A stretch of DNA of 64,000 bases from Telmatospirillum sp. (lineage in GTDB: Bacteria; Pseudomonadota; Alphaproteobacteria; Rhodospirillales; Magnetospirillaceae): NCBI GenBank assembly GCA_031291415.1, contig JARLJB010000355.1, forward strand, positions 1 through 64,000. The letters are read 5' to 3'. Made by a program: the position numbers and the translations under genes. Positions 37,225-46,917 of this stretch are shown here, piece after piece. The notes below the pieces were generated by a model, which was not told the DNA's origin, did not search any database, and saw only the letters and a program-made list of their open reading frames with translations. Position 1 is the stretch's first letter; each line of letters starts with the position of its first letter.

Positions 37225-39258
37225 CTATTTCTTCAGGTCTGTTCGGATCGATGACAGAAAATCCTGGGTCTCCGTACTCAGACGATCGGCATTGACCATC
37301 AGGGTGCCCGATGCCTCCAGCGTGGCGGCAGCCCCTTGCCGCGCTTCGTTGGAGGCTTGTGAAACGAGGGCGATGTTGTCGGCGACGTCGCGGGTCATGC
37401 CGGTGACCTCCTGGACGTTGCGGCTGATTTCCTGGGTGGCCATGCCCTGTTCCTGCACGGCGGCGGCGATGGCGCTGGTGATGACGCTGATGTTGTCGAT
37501 CGTCGTCAGCATCACGCCGATCGAGGTGCCGGCGCGCTCCGTGCTGCTTTGCATGGCGGCGATCTGACCTTGGATTTCCTCGGTGGCTTTGGCCGTCTGC
37601 GTCGCCAAGGCTTTCACCTCGCTGGCGACCACCGAAAATCCTTTGCCCATATCGCCGGCCCGAGCGGCTTCAATGGTGGCGTTCAGCGCCAGCAGATTGG
37701 TTTGCCCGGCAATTCCCTGGATCAATTCGATCACCGTGCCGATGCGCTGGGAGGATTCCTGCAGATCGCGCATGACGACGCTGGTGTTGTTGACCTGTTC
37801 GACGGCGGTCTGGACCAGTGTGTTGGCCGACGTGCTCTGGCTGGCGATTTCGGCAATCGAGGCCGAAAGCTCTTCCGTCGCGGCGCTGACCGTGCCGACG
37901 TTGGCAGTGACCTGCTGCGACGCGTTGGCGACCACCGCGGCGCGTTCGGAGCTGTAATCGGCGGTCGCGACCTGCTTGGAGGAAACGGTTTTGACTTGGG
38001 CTGCGGTTTCGGAAACCGCGGAGGCCATGGCCAGCACATTCGATTCGAAGCGGTCGGCCAAGGCCGCCAACTCTCGTTGTCTGTCTTGCGCCAACTGCAG
38101 CTCCAGCGCCTTCTGGGCCGCCTCGGCGGTCCGAACCTGTTGCGCGGTATGGCGGAAGACGTCGAGAGCCTGGGCCATCCGGCCGATCTCGTCATGGTGT
38201 CCGGTGCCCGGCACGTCGATGTCGAGCGTGCCGGCGGCGAGCTGTTGCATCGTCTTGGTCATGGCGACGATCGGGCGGGCGATCGATCGGGCGATCAGCC
38301 AGGCCAGAGCCAAGCCGATGACAACTGCGGCGATCGATACCGTCAGCAGGGTCTTCTGCAAACCGCTGATGAGGGTGACCTGCCGGCGCATCGAAGTTGC
38401 CCGGATTTCCGCGAAGTTGCGTTTGACGGCGCCGATCGCGCTTTCGAGGTGGAGGTTGGCCGTCGCCAGGTCCTTCTCGGCCTGCGCCCGCGTTGCGGTC
38501 GCGGCTTTTCCGGCATCGAGGGCGGCGGTAAAGCCGGCGCTCTGTTGCTTCACGGCGTCGATCAGGGTATCCAGACGCTTGTTGCCGGTGGCCGTGGTCA
38601 ATTGTGCCAGCGCGGCCGTGAGACGCCGCCTTTCCTGCGCGGTGTTGTCCTCGTCGGCCGGTTGCCGGGCCAGCATGAAGCGCGTCGTGCCGATCAGGCA
38701 ACCGGTCAGCGCGCTGCGCAACCGGATAACAGTGGTCCGCACGCCTTGATCCGTGATGTCCGGTGAATGAACCACCAAAGCGTCGGCCACGGTGCCGATG
38801 CCCGTCCCGACAACCCCCAACTGGCCGATCACCGTCCGTTCGCCGTTGATCGCGTCGGCCGCCTTGCCAAGGGCCGCCCCTTGGCCGCCGATCGCCGTCT
38901 TCAGGGTTTGCCAGTCGCCACCGGCCGAAGCGCCGATCTGACTGTCGGCCTCCTCGACGGTCTTTTGCAACAGGGCCGCGGCCTTGCGGGCGGCCTCAAT
39001 GTCGGCGGCGTTGCGCGTTTGCAGGAACGTTTGGGTGATCGCCTGCACGTCGGTCACTTTCTGACCGATGCGGTTGGCGGCCTCGTCGGCGGCGGAAACG
39101 GTGACGGTGGCGTCGGTGGCGTCGCCCAACTGCTGCAAGAGGATCGTGCCGATGGCCCCCAGCATGGCCAGCAGGGCCACCAGGATGCCGAAGCCACCGA
39201 ATGTTCGGGCTTTGACCCCGAGCCTCGACAACATCACATCAAAATGCGTCACAAGCAT
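37225..39258 (-). CDS. Methyl-accepting chemotaxis protein
   Basis: A 677-residue chemoreceptor. The first membrane segment is about residues 20-42 ([19 protein letters not shown]). A long helical periplasmic region runs to about 300, rich in Ala and Gln heptads like helical-bundle sensor domains. The second membrane segment ([19 protein letters not shown]) leads into HAMP ([20 protein letters not shown]) and the signalling domain with tip [20 protein letters not shown]. No methylation-tether pentapeptide is present. GAGG lies 8 bases before the ATG. It starts 17 bases after the binding-protein gene ends, so the two are probably co-transcribed; the binding protein may present its ligand to this receptor. 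Confidence 0.92.
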   Translation of the reverse strand: MLVTHFDVMLSRLGVKARTFGGFGILVALLAMLGAIGTILLQQLGDATDATVTVSAADEAANRIGQKVTDVQAITQTFLQTRNAADIEAARKAAALLQKTVEEADSQIGASAGGDWQTLKTAIGGQGAALGKAADAINGERTVIGQLGVVGTGIGTVADALVVHSPDITDQGVRTTVIRLRSALTGCLIGTTRFMLARQPADEDNTAQERRRLTAALAQLTTATGNKRLDTLIDAVKQQSAGFTAALDAGKAATATRAQAEKDLATANLHLESAIGAVKRNFAEIRATSMRRQVTLISGLQKTLLTVSIAAVVIGLALAWLIARSIARPIVAMTKTMQQLAAGTLDIDVPGTGHHDEIGRMAQALDVFRHTAQQVRTAEAAQKALELQLAQDRQRELAALADRFESNVLAMASAVSETAAQVKTVSSKQVATADYSSERAAVVANASQQVTANVGTVSAATEELSASIAEIASQSTSANTLVQTAVEQVNNTSVVMRDLQESSQRIGTVIELIQGIAGQTNLLALNATIEAARAGDMGKGFSVVASEVKALATQTAKATEEIQGQIAAMQSSTERAGTSIGVMLTTIDNISVITSAIAAAVQEQGMATQEISRNVQEVTGMTRDVADNIALVSQASNEARQGAAATLEASGTLMVNADRLSTETQDFLSSIRTDLKK

Positions 39259-39274
39259 GGCTGTTGCCTCGATG

Positions 39275-40264
39275 TCAGGGAGTGGCCCGGATTCGGGAGA
39301 TCAGTTCCGCGCCGAAACGGCGTTCGAAGTCTGGTTGTATCGGTTGCAGCGCCTTTATGAAGGCCTCGCGGTCGACGGTTTCGGTGACATCGACACCCTT
39401 GGCGCGCAGTTCTTCGGTGGCTTTCCTGATGCTGGCGGCGCTGGTGGCGCGGGTGGCCTCGGCCGACACGCGGGCCGCCTGGCGGACCGCCGCCTGCTCG
39501 GCCGGTGTCAGTTGGGCAAAAGAATGCGCATTGGCGAAATAGGCGAGCGCCGAATAGACATGCCCGGTCAGCGATACGAATTTTTGCACATCGTCGAAAT
39601 GGTTGGCCTGGATCACCAGCAAGGGGTTTTCCTGGCCATCGATGCGTCCCTCGCGAAGTCCGTTGTAGACTTCGCCAATTCCCATCGACGACACCTCGGC
39701 GCCCAGCGTCTTGAAGCTGAGGACATAGTTTTCGCTGGCCGCCACGCGGAGTTTCAACCCCGCCACGTCCCCCGGCACGCGGACCGCCCGTTTGTTGTTG
39801 CTGAGCTGACGGATCCCCAGTTCGCCGAACGCCAGATGGACCAACCCCTGATCGGTCAACGTCTGGCCCAACTCGTCGCCGACGGGACCGTCAAGGACAT
39901 GAGCGGCATGGGTCGGGTCGCGGAACAGGAATGGCAGGTCCAGCACGCCCATGGCCGGGACTTCGCTTGTAAAGGCCAGCGGCGACACGATGGCGATGTC
40001 GACGGCGCCGAGTTTCGTCTCGTGGAAAATATCGAGATCGTTGCCGACCGTGATGCCGCCCCGGACGTCGATCGAAAAATGATGCGGCATCAATCGCTCG
40101 ATTTCGGCGACGAAAGCCTGCGCGCCGATGTCCTGAGGACCGCCGATCGGAGCATTGTGGGCCAGCGTCAGGTCGGTCTCGGCGTGCGCTGCCGTCGTCC
40201 AGGCAAGCAAGCCCAGCAAGCCGCAAAGAATCGCCCGCGGCGCCGTCAGAAAGCCGTTCAACAT
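39275..40264 (-). CDS. TRAP-type periplasmic binding protein (DctP family), orphan
   Basis: A 329-residue protein with a signal peptide ([20 protein letters not shown] ending near AHAE). The DctP fold is recognised by [20 protein letters not shown], the ligand-contact region [33 protein letters not shown] with the conserved arginine, and [17 protein letters not shown]. Such proteins usually deliver C4-dicarboxylates, keto or sugar acids to DctQM permeases, but no dctQ or dctM gene is nearby. It lies between a DivL-like kinase gene and a chemoreceptor gene, all in one direction, suggesting a sensing rather than transport role. GGAGG precedes the ATG at 40264; an upstream in-frame extension lacks such a site. 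Confidence 0.9.
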   Translation of the reverse strand: MLNGFLTAPRAILCGLLGLLAWTTAAHAETDLTLAHNAPIGGPQDIGAQAFVAEIERLMPHHFSIDVRGGITVGNDLDIFHETKLGAVDIAIVSPLAFTSEVPAMGVLDLPFLFRDPTHAAHVLDGPVGDELGQTLTDQGLVHLAFGELGIRQLSNNKRAVRVPGDVAGLKLRVAASENYVLSFKTLGAEVSSMGIGEVYNGLREGRIDGQENPLLVIQANHFDDVQKFVSLTGHVYSALAYFANAHSFAQLTPAEQAAVRQAARVSAEATRATSAASIRKATEELRAKGVDVTETVDREAFIKALQPIQPDFERRFGAELISRIRATP

Positions 40265-40375
40265 TTCGAAAACCTCCGTTTTCCAGCAATCCGCCACGAT
40301 GGGCACATACTCCGGGTATCGGCGGGACGCTGAAAAATCGCCGTTTTTTCAAGGCTCAAACGCCGCCTTTAGATG

Positions 40376-42952
40376 TCATACGATTGGCCCACGCTTGCGC
40401 AAGGTTACCAGTGGTGCCTGAGGTTTTAATGGATCGGCGCGACCGGCCGGAAGATGGATGATGAAGGTGGTGCCTTCGCTGGGCACCGAATGCAGTTCCA
40501 CCCAGCCGCCATGTAATTCGACGAAGTTCTTGACGAGCGAGAGGCCCAAGCCGGCGCCGACTGTGTTGGTGCCGGCCTTATCGGCATTTTCCGGCGATCC
40601 CCTGACGAAACTGCCGAACACCACCTGTTGTTCCTTGGCGGAAATGCCTCTGCCGGTATCGGCGACAGTAACCAGAATTTCCTCGCCACCCTCGACGGAG
40701 GCACGCATCGCGGCAAGGGTGATCTGGCCGTGCGGCGGCGTGAACTTGACGGCGTTGGACAACAGGCTGAACAGAACCTGCCGGACTCGGCGTTCATCGG
40801 CGACCATCCAGCCGATGTCGAGTGGACAATCGAAATGCAGAACCAGTTGCTTTTCCCGTAACCGCTCACGCGTCAGCTTCAGGACGCCGGTCAGCATCGC
40901 ATGGACATCGACGGCGTTGAGCGACAAGGTCATCTGGCCGGCCTCGATGGTTGCCAGATCGAGAATGTCCGACAACACCTGCAGAAGATAGTTGCCCGCT
41001 TCGGTGATGCCGTTGGTGTATTCCAATTGCCTTGGATTCAACGCTCCGAAATAACCGTTGCTCAGGATTTCCGAAAAACCAAGGATCGTGGTGAGCGGTG
41101 TGCGGACTTCGGCGCTGACATTGGCGATGAACTCGCTCTTCAAGCGGTCGGCGGCGGCCAACGCATCGTTTCTGTCCCGTAATGCCCGTTCCACGCGAGC
41201 CGAATCGCTGACGTCGAGCCAGGTGGTCAACACGGCGCCGTCAGGAAGTGGCACCGAGGCATAGTCGAGGATCGCGCCATCAGAACGTTCGATTCGGCCG
41301 TGACGGGCTTCGCGGTCGGACGATTGCGCGAGCATCCAACTTCGGACCGCCGGCCAATCGGCGGCGGTGGTGAAATAGCGCTGGTGGCGTTCGACCAGAT
41401 CGTTGATGTGAGGTTCGCTGTCCAGTTCCTCGGGCGACAAATTCCAGATCCGTCCATAGGCCGGGTTGGAAAGACGCAGCCGTCCGTCGGAGGAAAACAC
41501 CGCGATGCCCTCATGGAGATTGTCGAGGGTTTCACGATGGACCGCGAGTGAGGTCTTGTGCGAGCGCTCGAGGGCCAGTGCGTCGGTGACGTCTTCATAG
41601 GTGAAGAGCAGTCCGCCGAAGGGATGCGCCGAAATCACCCGGCGGAGCGTCCGTTCGTCGGGCAGATGCAAAAGATCCTCGCGGGCCTCGAGAAGCGAGG
41701 TGAATCGCCGCAATTCCTCTTCCTTGAAGGCGCGGTAGTCGGCAACCTCGGGAAGCCGCCGCTGCTCGCGCAGGACATCGAGAAGATTACCGTAGGTCGG
41801 TTCGGTGCCCAGCCAATCGGCGTCGAGCTGCCAAAGCATGGAATAGGCGGTGTTGAAAAAGGACAGGTGGGTATCGGCGGAGAAGACGGCGATGGCGGTT
41901 CCAAGATTTTCGAGGACCTCGGCCTGGGCGGCGACATGGCGGCCGATTTCGGCCTGCAGGTCCTCCTCGCGGGTCCGGTCGATGGCGATGCCGGCGGTGA
42001 GCAAGCCGCTGCTCAAGGCGCTGTGGAAGGGAACTTCGGTCAGCTCGACGAGACGGCGGGCCCCCTCCATCACCAGATGGAACTGTTCGCTACGCGGCAG
42101 GCCCGAGGCCCTGGCCCGGGCCGCCAGGGCGCGGGCTTCACGGACGGCGGAGGCTGGTATCAATTCGGTGCCGGCAGAGACGGCGTCTTCCGGCGAGGCG
42201 GCGTCGACTGCCCGGGCATAGGCTTGATTGCAGTCCACCAGCGAGAGGTCGTCGTCACGCATCCACACCGGTTTCGGCAGTGCGTCGAGCAGCGACCGCA
42301 AGCGGTCCCGTTCAGTGCCCAAATCGTGGCGCTGGTGCGACAGGATCTCGACCTCGGTCGCTCCCTCGGTGACGTCGCGCATCCAGAGAACGTCGGCCAG
42401 CGGAGTCCCTTCGGGGTTGGCGGCCCGGCTGCCGACCACCTGGATGCGGCGCGATCCTTCCTTCAGCGCGAGTTCCAGTTCGAAGCGATTGCCCTGGCGA
42501 TGCAGGCCATCGACCGCCGATGTCAGGGCCGTGGCGGCTTCCGGACCGAAATTTTCCAGAATGTCGGCGAAGGTGGCGTTGGTGCCGCCGAACAGTCCGA
42601 GCAGGACCGCCAGCCGGCGCGAGCAGTTCTCCGACTGCACGGAACCGTCGGGACCCAGGTCCCATCGGAAGAAACCGTCCGGTGCCGAGGCCAGAATTTC
42701 ATTCAGCCGGCTCCGATCGATATCGAAACGATTGGCCTCGTCGAGAGCCTGGCGGAGCTGGCTGCGCAGCCAGAGGATAATCGGCAGGAAGATCAGGATG
42801 GTCAGAAGGACAACGAAGATCGCCAGCGCCAGCGTGTCTTCCTGACGGAGATCGAACGCCTGCGCGGCGGCCGGAAATGGCAGCAAACCGAGCACGCCGG
42901 CCAGCGGTAGCGCCGGAGAAAGATCTGTTCCGATGTGGCGAAGGTCCGTCAT
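40376..42952 (-). CDS. DivL-like multi-PAS pseudo-histidine kinase
   Basis: About 858 residues. A membrane segment (about 35-60, LALAIFVVLLTILIFLPIIL) is followed by at least three PAS-like modules (for example LRSLLDALPKPVWMRDDDLS and LENLGTAIAVFSADTHLSFF), then a kinase core. In the H-box, FIANVSAEVRTPLTTI has Ala (residue 614, codon at 41111-41113) where the phospho-histidine normally stands. The ATP-binding parts look intact: N-box QVLFSLLSNAVKF, G1 VADTGRGIS, G2 GAGLGLSLVKNF. This matches the DivL class, where Caulobacter has Tyr; DivL controls CckA and the cell cycle. The start is uncertain: the ATG at 42952 is used, and a GTG at 43042 is possible. Confidence 0.8.
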   Translation of the reverse strand: MTDLRHIGTDLSPALPLAGVLGLLPFPAAAQAFDLRQEDTLALAIFVVLLTILIFLPIILWLRSQLRQALDEANRFDIDRSRLNEILASAPDGFFRWDLGPDGSVQSENCSRRLAVLLGLFGGTNATFADILENFGPEAATALTSAVDGLHRQGNRFELELALKEGSRRIQVVGSRAANPEGTPLADVLWMRDVTEGATEVEILSHQRHDLGTERDRLRSLLDALPKPVWMRDDDLSLVDCNQAYARAVDAASPEDAVSAGTELIPASAVREARALAARARASGLPRSEQFHLVMEGARRLVELTEVPFHSALSSGLLTAGIAIDRTREEDLQAEIGRHVAAQAEVLENLGTAIAVFSADTHLSFFNTAYSMLWQLDADWLGTEPTYGNLLDVLREQRRLPEVADYRAFKEEELRRFTSLLEAREDLLHLPDERTLRRVISAHPFGGLLFTYEDVTDALALERSHKTSLAVHRETLDNLHEGIAVFSSDGRLRLSNPAYGRIWNLSPEELDSEPHINDLVERHQRYFTTAADWPAVRSWMLAQSSDREARHGRIERSDGAILDYASVPLPDGAVLTTWLDVSDSARVERALRDRNDALAAADRLKSEFIANVSAEVRTPLTTILGFSEILSNGYFGALNPRQLEYTNGITEAGNYLLQVLSDILDLATIEAGQMTLSLNAVDVHAMLTGVLKLTRERLREKQLVLHFDCPLDIGWMVADERRVRQVLFSLLSNAVKFTPPHGQITLAAMRASVEGGEEILVTVADTGRGISAKEQQVVFGSFVRGSPENADKAGTNTVGAGLGLSLVKNFVELHGGWVELHSVPSEGTTFIIHLPAGRADPLKPQAPLVTLRKRGPIV

Positions 42953-43064
42953 GCGGACGTTGGGCTCCCTGGTTAGTCCAAGGTTGCCCGCGAATGCCCG
43001 AAAAGACAAGGGCGGGAACGCTCTCTCGCCCAGGGTCATCACTCGGAGGCGCTTATCCTTGCCG

Positions 43065-43103
43065 ACCAGGTCACCTTCTCATTGATGGAGAAGGTGACCT
43101 GGT
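43065..43103. repeat. Perfect 16-bp hairpin between ahcY and the divL-like gene
   Basis: The arm ACCAGGTCACCTTCTC is inverted exactly around the 7-base loop ATTGATG. On the minus strand it begins 6 bases after the ahcY stop. No T-tract follows. It could terminate, attenuate or protect the ahcY transcript. Confidence 0.75.
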
Positions 43104-43108
43104 TCGGT

Positions 43109-44401
43109 TCAATAGCGATAGGTGTCCGGTTTGAAGGGACCTTGCTGCGTAACGCCGATGTACTCGGCCTGTTTCTGGGTCAGCGGCGTCAGTTTGGCAC
43201 CGATCTTTTCCAGATGCAGACGAGCCACTTTTTCGTCGAGATGCTTGGGCAGCACATAGACCTTGCGCTCATAATTGGCCGAGTGGTTCCACAGTTCGAT
43301 CTGTGCCAGCACCTGGTTGGTGAAGCTGGCCGACATCACGAAACTGGGATGGCCGGTGGCGCAGCCGAGATTGACCAGGCGGCCTTCGGCCAGAACGATG
43401 AGACGCTTGCCGTCGGGGAATTCGACCTCATCGACTTGCGGCTTCACATTGTGCCAGCGGTAATTCCGCAGCGCGGCAATTTGGATCTCGCTGTCGAAAT
43501 GGCCGATGTTGCAGACGATCGCCCGATTCTTCATCCGGCGCATGTGCTCAAGCGTGATGACGTCGACGTTGCCGGTGCAGGTGACGAAGATGTCGCCCAA
43601 GGGGGCGGCGTCGTCCATGGTGACAACCTGATAACCTTCCATCGCCGCCTGCAACGCGCAGATCGGATCGATCTCGGTGACCAGCACGCGGGCGCCTTGG
43701 CTGCGCAAGCTGGCGGCCGATCCTTTGCCGACATCGCCGAAGCCGCATACCACCGCGGTCTTGGCCGCCACCATCACGTCGGTGGCCCGCTTGATGCCGT
43801 CGACCAGTGATTCACGGCAGCCGTAGAGATTGTCGAACTTCGATTTCGTCACCGAATCGTTGACGTTGATGGCCGGAACCAGCAGCTTGCCCTTCTTGGC
43901 CATTTCGTAAAGACGGTGAACGCCGGTGGTCGTTTCCTCCGAAAGGCCGCGGACGTCTTTCAGCATATCCGGGTACTTGTCGTGCAGGATGGCCGTGACG
44001 TCTCCGCCGTCATCGAGAATCATGTTCGGTGTCCAGCCGTCCGGGCCATGCAAGGTCTTCTCGATGCAGGACCAGAATTCCTCTTCCGTTTCGCCCTTCC
44101 AGGCGAATACCGGGATACCAGCCGCGGCGATGGCCGCCGCCGCCTGATCCTGGGTCGAGAAGATGTTGCACGAACTCCAGCGGACAGTCGCACCGAGAGC
44201 AACCAGCGTCTCGATCAGCACAGCTGTCTGAATTGTCATATGCAGACAACCAACGATGCGGGCCCCTTTGAGCGGCTTGGCGTCGCCGAACTCTTCGCGG
44301 AGAGCCATCAGGCCAGGCATCTCGGTTTCCGCCATCGAAATCTCCTTGCGGCCCCAGTCGGCCAGGGAGATATCGGCAACCTTGTAATCAGCAAAGCTCA
44401 T
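43109..44401 (-). CDS. ahcY: Adenosylhomocysteinase (S-adenosyl-L-homocysteine hydrolase)
   Basis: A 430-residue NAD-dependent enzyme that splits SAH into adenosine and homocysteine, relieving methyltransferase inhibition. It has [36 protein letters not shown], the NAD-binding loop [31 protein letters not shown] with the catalytic Lys/Asp, and the C-terminal PFKPDTYRY that reaches into the partner's cofactor site. AAGGAG lies 8 bases before the ATG at 44401; upstream in-frame residues are non-conserved. No SAH riboswitch fold was recognised in the leader. Confidence 0.97.
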   Translation of the reverse strand: MSFADYKVADISLADWGRKEISMAETEMPGLMALREEFGDAKPLKGARIVGCLHMTIQTAVLIETLVALGATVRWSSCNIFSTQDQAAAAIAAAGIPVFAWKGETEEEFWSCIEKTLHGPDGWTPNMILDDGGDVTAILHDKYPDMLKDVRGLSEETTTGVHRLYEMAKKGKLLVPAINVNDSVTKSKFDNLYGCRESLVDGIKRATDVMVAAKTAVVCGFGDVGKGSAASLRSQGARVLVTEIDPICALQAAMEGYQVVTMDDAAPLGDIFVTCTGNVDVITLEHMRRMKNRAIVCNIGHFDSEIQIAALRNYRWHNVKPQVDEVEFPDGKRLIVLAEGRLVNLGCATGHPSFVMSASFTNQVLAQIELWNHSANYERKVYVLPKHLDEKVARLHLEKIGAKLTPLTQKQAEYIGVTQQGPFKPDTYRY

Positions 44402-44729
44402 AGGCGTGCTCCTTGGTAAGGATTCTTGTCGGCGTATAGCAGCCGTGGTGGCCGAGGGCAAGGAAACCATCTTTTCCAGATTGACGGTCGACAAGATGCG
44501 TGCTTCGCCAGCATGGGGCTGATGCCATCGGCCTGACGATAAAACAAAAGCCATAAGTCGGCTATTAGTCCCAAGACATCCATCACATGGCAGCTATTAC
44601 CGCACGGCATAAGTCATATATTGAATACGATACTGTATGGTACCAAATCACCTGTCATCGAAACACCGACGTGCCGCAGGGAGACATCATCCACTGGCAG
44701 GGCGCGCCATCACCAAGCAGGAGCTCACC
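44402..44729. other. Divergent intergenic region, no gene seen
   Basis: These 328 bases separate ahcY (reverse) and the small lipoprotein gene (forward). The middle (44540-44660) is AT-richer and contains ATATATTGAATACGATACTG, plausible promoter DNA, but no clear -35/-10 pair or riboswitch was recognised. Confidence 0.5.
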
Positions 44730-44867
44730 ATGAAGAATACCACCTTGAAGTCATTGATCGCCGCCGTCGTGCTTGCCGCCTCGCTCGCCGCCTGTACCTC
44801 AAGCTACACCACCGCCGATCAGGGATCGATCAATCAGGTTCCGGCCGTGAATGCCGTCGGGGACTGA
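44730..44867 (+). CDS. Small lipoprotein (45 residues)
   Basis: The ATG at 44730 follows GCAGGAG by 6 bases. The product is MKNTTLKSLIAAVVLAASLA then ACTSS and a short polar tail ending in AVGD. Residues 1-22 form a classic lipoprotein signal with the lipobox LAAC, so the mature peptide would be only about 24 residues anchored by its cysteine. The size and layout resemble entericidin-like small lipoproteins, but sequence identity to a named family is not evident. It is encoded alone, upstream of a repeat. Confidence 0.72.
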   Translation: MKNTTLKSLIAAVVLAASLAACTSSYTTADQGSINQVPAVNAVGD

Positions 44868-44876
44868 CAATCCGTC

Positions 44877-45085
44877 GTCGGTTACGGTTTTTCTGTCACA
44901 TTTTCCGTCGTTCCCGCGAAGGCGGGAATCCATACGGCAATCGCGTCTATTTTTGGTGGCAGAGTCATCGTCTTTTCCGACCATGGATCCCGCGCTTTCG
45001 CGGGGATGACGGCTACGGAATACGTGCAAACGAACCTCCAGAGTGTGATGCGTTAAATCGGCGTCACGCTCTGGAGGCGCGTGGG
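44877..45085. repeat. Composite intergenic repeat, copy B
   Basis: It repeats the blocks of the element at 26755-27014 in the same order: ACGGTTTTTCTGTCACATTT (44884-44903), an interrupted palindrome on CGTCGTTCCCGC / CGGGGATGACGG (44905-45012), a CGAACCT stretch and a terminal hairpin with arms CTCCAGAGTGTGATGCG and GCGTCACGCTCTGGAG (45036-45076). The inner spacer sequence differs from copy A. Confidence 0.75.
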
Positions 45086-45097
45086 CCAACCACCCGG

Positions 45098-46909
45098 TTA
45101 CTCCCCGTCGGACAACGGGACGCAATCGGCGTTGAAATCGTCGAGAAGCTGGGCAATCCGCCGGGAATCCGGTTGATCCATGATGACCCGAACGCGGCGG
45201 GTGGCGGCGACGAGGTCAAGGGTGCGGATGCGTTGTTTGACCTGGGGGATATTGGCGGCCGCCATCGACAGCTCGCGGATACCCAATCCCAGAAGCAAAG
45301 CAGTGTAGCGGGGGTCGCCGGCGATCTCGCCGCAGACGCTCACAGGAATACGAGCCCTGAGTGCGGCTTCCGCCGAGAATTGAATCAGCCGCAAGACCGC
45401 CGGGTGCAGCGGATTATAGAGATGCGCCACCGATTCGTCGGCACGGTCGATGGCCAATGTATATTGCGTCAGATCATTGGTGCCGATGGCGAAAAAATCC
45501 GAATGCCGGGCCAGGGCGTCGGCTGCCAGGGCGGCTCCCGGAACCTCGATCATCGTACCAATCGGCGGAAGCGGCGTGGCGATCGGCACATGGCGGCGTT
45601 TCAGACGACGAACCACTTGGCCCATGGCATCGCGAACGGCTTGCAGTTCTTCGACCGAGGAGACCATCGGCAGCAGGATTCTCACCGGGCCATGGACTCC
45701 GACCCGCAGGATGGCGGCCAACTGCGTTTCCAGAATTTCGGGATGCTTGAGCGACAGGCGAATGGCGCGCAACCCCAGCGCCGGGTTGGGACCTTCGCCG
45801 AAGCCCAGCGCCTGCGGCATCTTGTCGCCGCCGGCATCCAGTGTCCGGATGGTTAGCGTTCTTCCGTCGAGCCGCTGCACGAGTTTGAGCAGTTCGCCAT
45901 ACTGCTCGTCCTCGGAGGGCAGATCCTGACGATTCATGTAGAGAAATTCGCTGCGTAGCAGGCCGACACCGGCCGCGCCGGCCGCCAGAACGCCATCGAT
46001 CTCCGCCGAGAGCTCGAGATTGGCCTGCAAGCTGATGGTGGCGCCGTCCAAAGTTATCGCTGGAATTTTGCGCAGACGGTGGAGCTGTCGGCGACGCTTG
46101 AGGAACTCGGCGCGTTTGCTGCGATAGAAAACCAGAGTTTCGTCCGTCGGGTTGAGAATGACCTTCCCCTCAGTCCCGTCGATGACGGCGGGGACCCCCT
46201 CGGACGCGCGGTTCGACAGTCCCGTCATGCCGACGATAGCCGGTAAACCAAGCGATCGGGCCATGATCGCCGTGTGGCTGGCGGTTCCTCCCAAAACGGT
46301 CGCGAAACCCGCCACTTTCGTCGGGTCGAGCAAAGCGGTATCGGCCGGAGTCAATTCCTCGGCCAGGATAACCGCGTTCTTGGGAAGCTGGGCAAAGGGT
46401 TCGAAGTGCGTTTTCGTCAGATTGCGGACCAGCCGCCGTCCGACATCGCGAATATCTTCGATCCGGGCTGCCAGATAGGCGTCGTCCATGGCGGCAAACC
46501 CCTGGACAATCTGGTCGATTTCCCGTTGGACCGCAGCCTCGGCATTGATCTTTTCTTCGCTGATGCGCCGGTCGACGCCGCGCACCAATCGCGAGTTCTT
46601 GAGCATCTGCTGATAGGCGTCGAGCAGATAGCTGAGCTCCTCGCCGCTCGATCCGGGCAGACTGCGGGCCCTGCGCTGCAACAGGCTGACCTGGCGGCTG
46701 GCGCGGGCAACGGCGTCGGCGAAGCGGACGCGCTCGCACTCAAGCCGATCGGCCGCAATGGAATATTCCTGGACCGTAACGTTCCCGGAGTCATGCAGAT
46801 GGGCGACGCCGATAGCAACGCCGGGGCTGACGCCCAGGCCATGAAACACCTGCTCCGTCTGGCGGGAAACGGCCGGAGGATTACGAGATGGGTCCGGCGG
46901 AGCGGTCAT
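45098..46909 (-). CDS. Phosphoenolpyruvate-protein phosphotransferase (PTS enzyme I, without GAF domain)
   Basis: A 603-residue enzyme I. The N-terminal HPr-binding helical domain begins HGLGVSPGVAIGVAHL. The phospho-histidine is in GGTASHTAIMARSLGLPAIV. The PEP-binding barrel has GLLRSEFLYM, IRTLDAGGDKMPQALG, LPMVSS, GTMIEVPGAAL and FFAIGTNDLTQY, with the active cysteine in VSVCGEIAGD. It takes phosphate from PEP and passes it to HPr. In alphaproteobacteria this chain ends at an EIIA and serves regulation rather than sugar import. It begins 8 bases after the HPr gene ends. Symbol use (ptsP or ptsI) varies, so none is given. Confidence 0.93.
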   Translation of the reverse strand: MTAPPDPSRNPPAVSRQTEQVFHGLGVSPGVAIGVAHLHDSGNVTVQEYSIAADRLECERVRFADAVARASRQVSLLQRRARSLPGSSGEELSYLLDAYQQMLKNSRLVRGVDRRISEEKINAEAAVQREIDQIVQGFAAMDDAYLAARIEDIRDVGRRLVRNLTKTHFEPFAQLPKNAVILAEELTPADTALLDPTKVAGFATVLGGTASHTAIMARSLGLPAIVGMTGLSNRASEGVPAVIDGTEGKVILNPTDETLVFYRSKRAEFLKRRRQLHRLRKIPAITLDGATISLQANLELSAEIDGVLAAGAAGVGLLRSEFLYMNRQDLPSEDEQYGELLKLVQRLDGRTLTIRTLDAGGDKMPQALGFGEGPNPALGLRAIRLSLKHPEILETQLAAILRVGVHGPVRILLPMVSSVEELQAVRDAMGQVVRRLKRRHVPIATPLPPIGTMIEVPGAALAADALARHSDFFAIGTNDLTQYTLAIDRADESVAHLYNPLHPAVLRLIQFSAEAALRARIPVSVCGEIAGDPRYTALLLGLGIRELSMAAANIPQVKQRIRTLDLVAATRRVRVIMDQPDSRRIAQLLDDFNADCVPLSDGE

Positions 46910-46917
46910 CGTGCCGG

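Noticed and set aside
44402..44640. SAH or SAM riboswitch upstream of ahcY
   Set aside because: The conserved pairing and loop bases expected of the SAH aptamer were not found when the leader was read on the ahcY strand.
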